Source: Anaerolineae bacterium (GTDB lineage Bacteria > Chloroflexota > Anaerolineae > B4-G1 > DUEL01). Taken from it: DNA of 41,363 nucleotides. The first letter of the stretch is position 1. Each line of letters opens with the position of its first letter. The stretch lies in assembly GCA_025062415.1 (NCBI GenBank), contig JANXAH010000035.1:1-41363 (forward strand), given 5' to 3'. Both the position numbers and the translations under genes were made by a program. The notes under the pieces were generated by a model, which made no database searches, was not told the DNA's origin, and saw only the letters and a list, made by a program, of their open reading frames with translations. This document shows, piece after piece, positions 1 through 7,153 of the stretch.

Positions 1-1104
1 TGGAGTCCCTGTGACGATGGGCACGGGGACGGGCGTCGGCGTCGGGGTGGAGGGAGGGAGAATCTGGCAGCGGGAGACCCCCCAGCCGCTCAGGACGAAG
101 ATGGCCAGGGCTGCGCCGCTGGCGACGGTGCGCCGGGCCCATGCCCCCCAGTCGGGGGGAACAGGCACCCGCTCCAGGGCCAGGCGCATCTCCCGGGCCG
201 AGGAAAAGCGCTGATCCGGGTCTTTTTCCAGGGCCCGCAGGACGATTTCCTCCAGCAGCGGCGGGATGGCCGGGCGAATCTGCCGGGGAGGCAGAGGCCG
301 ATACTGGGGGTCCACGATCAGTGCGATGTTCTCAAAGGGGAGCCGTCCCGTCAGCATCTCATAGAGGACGATACCCAGGGAGAAGAGATCGGTGCGGACA
401 TCCACCGGACGGCCCCGACGGGTCGTCTCCAGAGCCTGTTCGGGGGAGACGTATTCCGGGGTGGCAACGCCCAGGAGACCAAAGCGGGGATAGCGCAGGT
501 CCCGGGCGATGCCGAAGTCGCACAGGACAGCATGAGGGACACTGCTGCGCAGGTAGTTGAAGGAGCGCTTCCGGAAGAGGATGTTCCCCGGCTTGATATC
601 CAGGTTGATGACGAAACGCTCGTGGATGTGCTCCAGGGCAGAGACCAGTTGACGGGCGATCCCGACGGCTTCCAGCAGGTGCAGGGGGTGTTCCTCCCCG
701 TTGGCTGGAGGCCGCAGGATGTCGGTCAGCGTGGTGGGGCGGCAGAGGTGTTTCTGCAGCGAGCCTCCGGTCAGCAGTTCCATCGTGTAGTACCACCCTG
801 GGCCAAAGGGGAAGTCCCCGCGCGCAGCGTAGACGAACTTATGGTAGCCCAGAATCGGGTAAATGCGCACCACGTTGGGGTGGTCAAAGCGAGAGAGGTA
901 GTCGGCCTCGGCGACCAGGGCGGCCTGGTGTTCCGGCTTGGCGACCTTCATCGCCATCCGGATGGGGAACCCAGGGCGGCGGTACTTTTCCCGGACCTCC
1001 ACCTCAAAGACGCGCGCCATCCCGCCCCGCCCGCGGAAGCCCCGGACGATGCGGTAGGGGCCCACAACAGTTCCGGGAATAAGTTGGTCCAGTTCCTGGC
1101 TCAT
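1..1104 (-). CDS. Ser/Thr protein kinase with C-terminal TM and Thr-Pro-rich tail (truncated by the left window edge)
   Basis: Not in ORF track (runs off edge). Reading minus strand from ATG at 1104: MSQELDQLIPGTVVGPYRIVRGFRGRGGMARVFEVEVREKYRRPGFPIRMAMKVAKPEH...VINLDIKPGNILF...VLCDFGIARD...ATPEYVSPEQAL...RTDLFSLGIVLYEMLTGRLPF...RRTVASGAALAIFVLSGWGV...LPPSTPTPTPVPVPIVTGTP. Glycine loop, AMK lysine, catalytic D, DFG and APE-like motifs present. Confidence 0.9.
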   Translation of the reverse strand, partial: MSQELDQLIPGTVVGPYRIVRGFRGRGGMARVFEVEVREKYRRPGFPIRMAMKVAKPEHQAALVAEADYLSRFDHPNVVRIYPILGYHKFVYAARGDFPFGPGWYYTMELLTGGSLQKHLCRPTTLTDILRPPANGEEHPLHLLEAVGIARQLVSALEHIHERFVINLDIKPGNILFRKRSFNYLRSSVPHAVLCDFGIARDLRYPRFGLLGVATPEYVSPEQALETTRRGRPVDVRTDLFSLGIVLYEMLTGRLPFENIALIVDPQYRPLPPRQIRPAIPPLLEEIVLRALEKDPDQRFSSAREMRLALERVPVPPDWGAWARRTVASGAALAIFVLSGWGVSRCQILPPSTPTPTPVPVPIVTGTP

Positions 1105-1109
1105 ATCCT

Positions 1110-3170
1110 CTACGGCACCACTTTTCGGGTGGGCCCGCCAGTCTGTGGAGTTCCTGGAGAGGGGGGAGAGGCTGGCGGGGCTCCCGGGCTCGGGTAGGGG
1201 TGAGTGGGGGGAGCACCGGTAGACGGTGGGGGCATCGGGCCCGGATGGGGCGGAGATGGAGGCCCACCGGGGCCAGGCGGCGGAGGCACGACGCCGGGTT
1301 GCTGGATTTGCCGGGTCGTTCCGCCCACGCGCTTGAACTGCAGGCGGGTCATCCCTACCTCAATGATCGCATCCGGCTGAAGCAGGATGCGGGTGTGGGG
1401 CGGAATCGGCATCCCGTTGACCCGCGTCCCGTTTGTGCTCCCCTCGTCCACGATGTAGAACTGGGTCTGTTCCAGGTGGATGGAGAAGTGGGGATTGGAG
1501 ACGTACTCGTCGTAGAGGGCAAAGTCGCCGAACTGGGGGTCTCGGGCCACTTTGGTGACCGGTCCTGCGATAGGGATCTCCCGACCGGGGTTGGTGCCCT
1601 TGACGACCACCAGCCGGGCTACGGCAGGGGGTGTCGCCCCCAGGCGCCGGGTGACCCCTTTGAGAACTCCTGTCGTTCCAGTGACGATGCGCTGGGCCAG
1701 TTGGGAGCGGGTCCGCAGCAGCACCGCCAGCAGGACCAGCAGGCCCAGCAGCAGGGCAAACAGCAGCATAAGGATCCACCAGTACATCCCCAGCCAGAGC
1801 AGCGCGCGCCGGAGGAAGGGAAGGGGCTCCCAGGTGACCTGGATTCTCACCGGTTGGCTGGTGATGCGGACATCCAGATAAGGGTCGTCGGCCTCGGCCT
1901 GGAGGGTGTACTCCTGGCTGGGGGCATGCAGGGAGGGGCGGACCAGGGCTCCCAGGTCCCAGGTAAACTCAAAGGAGGGAGGGGTTCCTCCTCGGCCGAT
2001 CAATTCCCCATTGGCGTAGTAGCGGACTTCCGTCGGGGTTCGGAAGACGCCATCGGTGGGCGCCACGGCTACGCTGAGAAGCAAGGTGCCCGTATATTGG
2101 CCAGCGGAGTAGGGGACAGTGACCGTCATCCCTTCGGTAGGGGCGGTCAGCGTTAGGCGCAAGGGCTCCAGGATGGAGTCAAAGGCGACCGACCGTTCGG
2201 CGGAGCCCAGGTCGGTATTGACGGTCACGTTCAGCGTGTAGCGTCCTTTCGGCTGGCGGGTGCGGTAAGTCAACACGTACTGATTCCGCTGAGTCATCAA
2301 CCGGTCAAAGAGGGCCAGGACAGCCTGGCGGGTGGGTTCGTCCCGGTGAATCTGATAGGCGCCACCCGTCTGGCTTGCCAGGCGGATCAGGTTCCCCTCC
2401 GCGTCCCGGCTGAGAACCCCGCCCTGGGGAGCCATCCCGATGGCATAGAGGGAGATGCCCGACTCGTTGGCCTTCCGGATGATGTCTTCCTCCCGTGCCC
2501 GATTGCTGAAGTTGGGGTCAATCCCGTCGGAGAAGACGACAATGACTTTGCGCCGGTGGGCAAGAACGTCCCGGATAACGGCGTCGGGGTTCTCTCGCAG
2601 TAGCCGCAGGGCCTCGTCCAGCCCCTCGTAGAGAGGGGTACCGCCGCGAACCGTCTCTCCTTCCATCTCTACCAGCGCATTGAGGACCAGGTTGATATCC
2701 ACCGGATTATACGTGAAGTTCTCCTCCGGTTGGAGTTTCCCTCCTTCGCCGACGCCCACAATGGCGATCACGTCGTCCTCCGGCGCGCCGGTGACGCTGA
2801 GCCGGTTGACCAGTTCCCGCACCAGGTCGGTGGCCTGCCGGATGCGCGGGTCGCCACGAGCGGAGATGCCGCCCCGGTCCACCACCACCACGATCGCCAG
2901 TCCCACGGGCCGGTAGGCCACCTCGGCCAGCGGGACCGTCGCGCCCGATTCCTGAACCAGGAAGGCGTCGGCGCCGAGGCCCTCTATGCTCTGGGAGAGT
3001 TGGGGGTCCAGGACGGAGGCGTAGATGCGCACCTCTGGCGGCGAGGAGATCGCATCGGGGGGGTGAAGGATCAGCAGGGGGCCAGGGGCCTGAGCCCGGG
3101 TGGTTCCGAACATCCCTCCGAACAGGACGAGAAGGGCCACCAGCCAGAGGAAGGTCTTGTTCGCATTCAT
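1110..3170 (-). CDS. Signal peptide - vWA domain - TM - FHA domain protein with Pro-rich C-terminal tail
   Basis: ORF 686 aa: N-terminal hydrophobic signal, vWA-like core (VVVVDRGGIS ... RGGTPLYEGLDEAL ... KVIVVFSDGIDPNF), TM WILMLLFALLLGLLVLLAVLL, FHA-like FYIVDEGSTNGTRVNG, tail PPPPGPGGPPSPPHPG... Confidence 0.85.
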   Translation of the reverse strand: MNANKTFLWLVALLVLFGGMFGTTRAQAPGPLLILHPPDAISSPPEVRIYASVLDPQLSQSIEGLGADAFLVQESGATVPLAEVAYRPVGLAIVVVVDRGGISARGDPRIRQATDLVRELVNRLSVTGAPEDDVIAIVGVGEGGKLQPEENFTYNPVDINLVLNALVEMEGETVRGGTPLYEGLDEALRLLRENPDAVIRDVLAHRRKVIVVFSDGIDPNFSNRAREEDIIRKANESGISLYAIGMAPQGGVLSRDAEGNLIRLASQTGGAYQIHRDEPTRQAVLALFDRLMTQRNQYVLTYRTRQPKGRYTLNVTVNTDLGSAERSVAFDSILEPLRLTLTAPTEGMTVTVPYSAGQYTGTLLLSVAVAPTDGVFRTPTEVRYYANGELIGRGGTPPSFEFTWDLGALVRPSLHAPSQEYTLQAEADDPYLDVRITSQPVRIQVTWEPLPFLRRALLWLGMYWWILMLLFALLLGLLVLLAVLLRTRSQLAQRIVTGTTGVLKGVTRRLGATPPAVARLVVVKGTNPGREIPIAGPVTKVARDPQFGDFALYDEYVSNPHFSIHLEQTQFYIVDEGSTNGTRVNGMPIPPHTRILLQPDAIIEVGMTRLQFKRVGGTTRQIQQPGVVPPPPGPGGPPSPPHPGPMPPPSTGAPPTHPYPSPGAPPASPPSPGTPQTGGPTRKVVP

Positions 3171-3248
3171 CTCTGTCCTCCGAAGCAGGGGTGGGGCAGA
3201 ACGTTGCTGTGGAAGGAGACGTCAAGAGGCGCTGATAACTTTAAATGG

Positions 3249-3277
3249 ATTATACACCTTCGCCGATGCTTGTGCAA
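3249..3277 (-). promoter_or_regulatory. Sigma70-like promoter for the vWA-FHA gene
   Basis: Minus strand TTGCAC - 17 nt - TATAAT about 75 nt upstream of ATG at 3170. Confidence 0.6.
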
Positions 3278-3318
3278 GTCGCACGGTGGCCAATTGCAAA
3301 TGGTCGTTCCATATAGCG

Positions 3319-3392
3319 GCCTCCATCAGCGGGTCGCAGGCTTCCTGAGGGGAGATGGGGGGCCACCAGATGTGCTGGATATGCCCGGCGGG
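3319..3392 (-). pseudogene. Decayed partial duplicate of the PP2C gene C-terminal segment
   Basis: Gapless match at offset 166 to 3485..3558 (about 60/74 identical by eye); reads HIQHIWWPPISPQEACDPLMEAA versus HIWHIWRTSTSPQEACDRLVEAA in the intact PP2C. Confidence 0.7.
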
Positions 3393-3413
3393 GCAACTGC
3401 TTGCAGTTGCCCC
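3390..3413 (-). terminator. Hairpin downstream of PP2C gene
   Basis: Perfect 10-bp stem GGGGCAACTG-cttg-CAGTTGCCCC just 3' of the PP2C stop at 3424; no clear T-tract. Confidence 0.45.
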
Positions 3414-3423
3414 ACCAACTCCT

Positions 3424-5178
3424 CTAACGTCCCACCTGAACGACGATGACGCTAATGTTATCCTCCCCTCCGGCACTGTTGGCCGCTTCCACCAGCCGGT
3501 CGCAAGCCTCCTGAGGGGAGGTGGAAGTCCGCCAGATGTGCCAGATATGCTCGTCGGGAACCATCCCGCTTAGCCCATCGCTGCAGAGCAGGAGGGCCTC
3601 GCCGGGCGCTAACCGGCGCTCAAAGAAATCCGCTTCCACCCGGGGCTTATCGCCAAGGGTGCGGTAGATAACATTTTTTTGAGGGTGGGTGGCGGCTTCT
3701 TCGCGGGTGATCTGGCCCGTGGCGACCAGGCGCTCCACCAGGGAGTGGTCCACGGTAATCTGCTCAATGCCGTCGGGACGGAGGTGGTAGGCCCGGCTGT
3801 CGCCAATGTTGGCAATAGTCGCCGCATCGCCCAGCATCAGCGCGACCACGAGGGTGGTGCCCATATCGGTTCCAGCGACCCGGCGCTGGTTGTAGATGGT
3901 CCAGTTGGCCTGCTGGATGACAGCAGAGAGCCACTCTCGGGGTGTGGGGAGGGGCTGTCCGGCCGCGTGGGGGGCCAGGATTTCGCCGCCGACCCGCTGA
4001 GCCAGGGTGCGGATCACTATCTGGCTGGCCACATCCCCTGCCTCGTGCCCGCCCATCCCGTCGGCGATGGCCGCAAGGGCGACGGGAATCCCCTGGGAGC
4101 GGAAGGCCATCACCGTCTGAAGGGCCAGCAGGCTATCTTCGTTGAGGGTCCGTTCCATTCCCACGTCGGTGCGGCAGCCCAGCGTCAGCGTGACGTGGGC
4201 GGGGCGACGCATCTGAGCCAGCCGTTCCTCCAGCATGGCGGCCACCTGACCAGCAGTGAGCGCTCCTGGGTTCGCCAGGACCCGGACAAGAACTTCCAGT
4301 TCCGGCGGGAATGGCCCTGGCCGTCGGAGGTCCCAGGCCCGGCCGGTCGCCAGGTACAGAAGGAGGGCGGCCATTCCAGCCAGGTCTCGGGCGAAATAGG
4401 CAGTGGCCCGGCTCTGCTCCGCAGCCGAAAGTACCTGGGCGTTCTCCAGGGAGAGCCAGAAGGCCCGATCTCCCTCCACACCGATCCGGCCCAGGTCCAT
4501 CTCGCCAAGCGTGATCCCTTGCCGGTGCAGGTGTTCCAGCGCGCGGGCCAGCGTGATTCCCCACTCCAGAACCCGAAGAGATTCTTGAGGAACGGGGAGG
4601 GAGGCAGCCAGCACAGGAAGGTGTTCCGTCTCCACAGCGTAGGCGCGAGGCGGGCCATAGGGGGCCTCGGTAAAGACCTCCCGGGGCAGGAAAAGGCCAG
4701 GATGGTCCACTCCGGCCTGGAGGAGGAGGGCCGGAACCACGAAGGCCCGCTCGTGCGCGCTCTCCCGCACCCGATAGCGCAGCAGAACGGGCGCTGCATC
4801 GGAGAGGTCGGCGCCGCAGGCGACGCAGAACCGTTCGTCCGGAGAGCGGACTTCCGCGCGACACTGGGGACACAGGCGGACGGGCTGCGTCTCTTCCACC
4901 AGGTACTCGTTCATTTGCTCCCCGGCTGCGCGCACCTCCAGCACCGCGTACTGCCCCTCCTTCAGCAGAGCCCCTTCCGGCAGGGGAGCGAAGGCGACGG
5001 GGGCGGGCAGAGGACGGGTAGGGACATCGGCAGTCTGGGCGTGGGATGACGTTGGGAGAAGAGGCTTTGTGGGCTGCCGGGAGGAGCGAATCCGGGAAGA
5101 GGCTTCCAGCGCTGCGCCGCAATTCTGGCAGAACCGCGCGCTGGGGCGGTTCTCCGCACCGCATCGGGAGCACCTCAT
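3424..5178 (-). CDS. Zinc-ribbon x2 - pseudokinase-like - PP2C Ser/Thr phosphatase
   Basis: True start probably MRCSRCGAENRPSARFCQNCG at 5178 (ATGA overlap with upstream gene); the ORF-track start at 5370 lies inside the upstream FHA gene. PP2C motifs: DVGMERTLNEDS, ADGMGGHEAGD, NIGDSRAY, LCSDGLSGM, GGEDNISVIVV. Middle region resembles a kinase C-lobe without catalytic motifs. Confidence 0.9.
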   Translation of the reverse strand: MRCSRCGAENRPSARFCQNCGAALEASSRIRSSRQPTKPLLPTSSHAQTADVPTRPLPAPVAFAPLPEGALLKEGQYAVLEVRAAGEQMNEYLVEETQPVRLCPQCRAEVRSPDERFCVACGADLSDAAPVLLRYRVRESAHERAFVVPALLLQAGVDHPGLFLPREVFTEAPYGPPRAYAVETEHLPVLAASLPVPQESLRVLEWGITLARALEHLHRQGITLGEMDLGRIGVEGDRAFWLSLENAQVLSAAEQSRATAYFARDLAGMAALLLYLATGRAWDLRRPGPFPPELEVLVRVLANPGALTAGQVAAMLEERLAQMRRPAHVTLTLGCRTDVGMERTLNEDSLLALQTVMAFRSQGIPVALAAIADGMGGHEAGDVASQIVIRTLAQRVGGEILAPHAAGQPLPTPREWLSAVIQQANWTIYNQRRVAGTDMGTTLVVALMLGDAATIANIGDSRAYHLRPDGIEQITVDHSLVERLVATGQITREEAATHPQKNVIYRTLGDKPRVEADFFERRLAPGEALLLCSDGLSGMVPDEHIWHIWRTSTSPQEACDRLVEAANSAGGEDNISVIVVQVGR

Positions 5179-5960
5179 GACACACCTCCTTCCCCGGTCC
5201 GAAAGATGAAGGTTACGCTGCCGATTTGGAGTTCCCAGCCATCCCGGAGTAGGTTGTGCCGGGTCCGGCGGCCGTTCACGTAGACGCCATTGGTGGAGCC
5301 CAGGTCTTCCACAGCCCAGTCGTTCCCCCGGCGGTAGAGGCGAGCGTGGCGGCGGGAGACAGTCTCCCATCCCGCGAACTCGGCGGTGATGACCAGATCG
5401 TTATCCGGCGCGCGCCCTATCGTCAGCGATTCCTTCTCCAAGGGCCAGCGAAAGCGCCGCCCGGCCAGGGTGGCCTCCAGCGAGGGTGGGGTGGGGGGAG
5501 TCGGGGGCAGGGGTCGGGTAGGCCTGCGGGGCCGGGGGCGCCTCCGGAACAGGGAGACCCCGATCAGAACCAGCAGCAGGAGGACCAGCAGCCCTGCGCA
5601 TCCCGCTCCGAACAGGGGCCAGTAGGGGACAAGCACTTGTATAATCCCTATCATCCCGGAGACGGTCGGGGTGGTCCCAGGCGTCGGCGAGGGTGTTGGG
5701 AGGAGCGGGACGGTCGGGGTAGGGGAGGGAGGGAGTTCGGTGGGGCTGGGGGAAGGGGATGGGGGAGTAGGAGAGGGCGTCTCGCTGGTCGGGGTCGCCG
5801 TTGGAGTGGGTTCCGGAGGGGGAGGGGGAGTGGCCGACGTGACTTCCGGCAACTGAAAGGTGGGCATCGGGGGTGGGGAGAACCCCACCACCAGCGCGAG
5901 GGAGGTCACGATGCCGAGGACCAGAAGAACCCGGAAAGCGGGAACACCGAAAGCGCTCAT
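5175..5960 (-). CDS. Membrane protein: N-terminal TM, Thr-Pro-rich extracellular linker, second TM, cytoplasmic FHA domain
   Basis: Start MSAFGVPAFRVLLVLGIVTSLALVVGF; linker [65 protein letters not shown]...VSRRHARLYRRGNDWAVEDLGSTNGVYVNG. Confidence 0.88.
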   Translation of the reverse strand: MSAFGVPAFRVLLVLGIVTSLALVVGFSPPPMPTFQLPEVTSATPPPPPEPTPTATPTSETPSPTPPSPSPSPTELPPSPTPTVPLLPTPSPTPGTTPTVSGMIGIIQVLVPYWPLFGAGCAGLLVLLLLVLIGVSLFRRRPRPRRPTRPLPPTPPTPPSLEATLAGRRFRWPLEKESLTIGRAPDNDLVITAEFAGWETVSRRHARLYRRGNDWAVEDLGSTNGVYVNGRRTRHNLLRDGWELQIGSVTFIFRTGEGGVS

Positions 5961-5986
5961 ACAGGCCTCCTGAGGAGAAACCTCGC

Positions 5987-6601
5987 TTACGGGGCGGCGT
6001 CCGTGAACACGCATCGGACCGCGCCAAAGCTGATCACATCGCCGGAGCGAAGGACATAGGGCTGATGCGGAGGGAGCATGGTGCCCCCCACGAACGTTCC
6101 GTTGCGGGAGGGGAGCGGGATCAGGACCCACCGGGTTCCCTGCTTGCGCAGCCGGGCATGGGTTCTGGAAACGGTCTCTCCGCCGGGCTGGGTAGAGAGG
6201 TCTATATCCGGCTGCTGTCCCCGTCGGGCATCCCCCCGGCCGACCAACAGTTCCGGCTTGCCCAGATGGTCCAGCAGAACCGGCTGGCCCGAGACAAACC
6301 GGAGGGAGGCCGAACCCCGAACGGGCCAACCGCTATGGTGAGACAACTGGAGGGAATACCGGATCAGTTCCAGCCGGTCTCCCATCTTCACCCCCAGTTC
6401 GTCCAGAGTCCGGCCGTCGGGAAAGGGCTGCCCTCTCCGGCCCAGGCGATACTCCACCAGCCAACCGGATACGGTGGTGGGAATCTGGAGGGCCTGGATC
6501 AGTGCCACCGTCAGATGCCGAACCGGCACATCTTCCGGGACTTCCAGGTCCCGGCTTCCCTGGAGGGGATCAGGGAGTTTCACCGTGATGACGACAGCCA
6601 T
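5987..6601 (-). CDS. EsaB/YukD-like ubiquitin-fold domain fused to FHA domain
   Basis: N-terminus MAVVITVKLPDPLQGSRDLEVPEDVPVRHLTVALIQALQIP...YRLGRRGQPFPDGRTLDELGVKMGDRLELI matches the YukD/EsaB beta-grasp pattern; C-terminus is a canonical FHA (LVGRGDARRG...VSRTHARLRKQGTRWVLIPLPSRNGTFVGG). Confidence 0.82.
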   Translation of the reverse strand: MAVVITVKLPDPLQGSRDLEVPEDVPVRHLTVALIQALQIPTTVSGWLVEYRLGRRGQPFPDGRTLDELGVKMGDRLELIRYSLQLSHHSGWPVRGSASLRFVSGQPVLLDHLGKPELLVGRGDARRGQQPDIDLSTQPGGETVSRTHARLRKQGTRWVLIPLPSRNGTFVGGTMLPPHQPYVLRSGDVISFGAVRCVFTDAAP

Positions 6602-6612
6602 ACCTGTTATAG

Positions 6613-6640
6613 AGTATACTCCTTACTGCCCGATTTGCAA
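6613..6640 (-). promoter_or_regulatory. Sigma70-like promoter for the UbL-FHA gene (near-leaderless)
   Basis: Minus strand TTGCAA - 16 nt - TATACT; predicted TSS about 5 nt from ATG at 6601. Confidence 0.55.
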
Positions 6641-6697
6641 ATTCTGGCTGTGTTGGTGAGGCATCGGCTCGCAGTTGTTCCCTTTCGGCTCCAGAAC

Positions 6698-6725
6698 TTG
6701 ACAATCGGCGGAAAGTCGCTATAAA
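6698..6725 (+). promoter_or_regulatory. Sigma70-like promoter for the WXG100 gene
   Basis: TTGACA (6698-6703) - 16 nt - TATAAA (6720-6725); strong RBS GAAGGAGG before ATG 6805. Confidence 0.65.
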
Positions 6726-6804
6726 AGAAGGTAGGGCTTTTCTCCAGAACTTTGTCTGCCGCCCAGACTGTATCGTTCCCCCAGACTTTAGAAGGAGGAC
6801 TGCC

Positions 6805-7083
6805 ATGGTGGAGATCCGCGTATCCCCCGAGCGGCTTCGCAGTGTCGCCAGCCAGCTGGAGCAGAAACGGCAGGAGGCCGACCAGATTCTGGCGACCATG
6901 ATTCAGACGGTCAACAACCTCAGCGGCGAGTGGACCGGCCTGGCTCAGGTGGACTACGCCAACATCTTCAACGAACGGGTGCCCGCGATGAGGACTAACC
7001 TCAGCGAAGTGCTGGAGAACCTGATCCGGGCCCTGCGCCACATCGCCGACGAGTTTGAACGGGTGGACCAGACGGTCATCTAA
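6805..7083 (+). CDS. WXG100 family (EsxA-like) protein, 92 aa
   Basis: MVEIRVSPERLRSVASQLEQKRQEADQILATMIQTVNNLSGEWTGLAQVDYANIFNERVPAMRTNLSEVLENLIRALRHIADEFERVDQTVI: central WTG turn between two helices, about 100 aa, C-terminal FERVD resembling YxxxD. Confidence 0.9.
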   Translation: MVEIRVSPERLRSVASQLEQKRQEADQILATMIQTVNNLSGEWTGLAQVDYANIFNERVPAMRTNLSEVLENLIRALRHIADEFERVDQTVI

Positions 7084-7094
7084 TGTAGCGACCA

Positions 7095-7130
7095 AACGTG
7101 CCAGGCGCTGCGGGAAGCGCCTGGCACGTT
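7095..7130. terminator. Bidirectional terminator-like hairpin between the WXG100 gene and the EccC/EssC gene
   Basis: Perfect 15-bp stem AACGTGCCAGGCGCT-gcggga-AGCGCCTGGCACGTT between convergent gene ends. Confidence 0.7.
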
Positions 7131-7153
7131 CCCTGCCTTCCGCTTTTCGTTTC

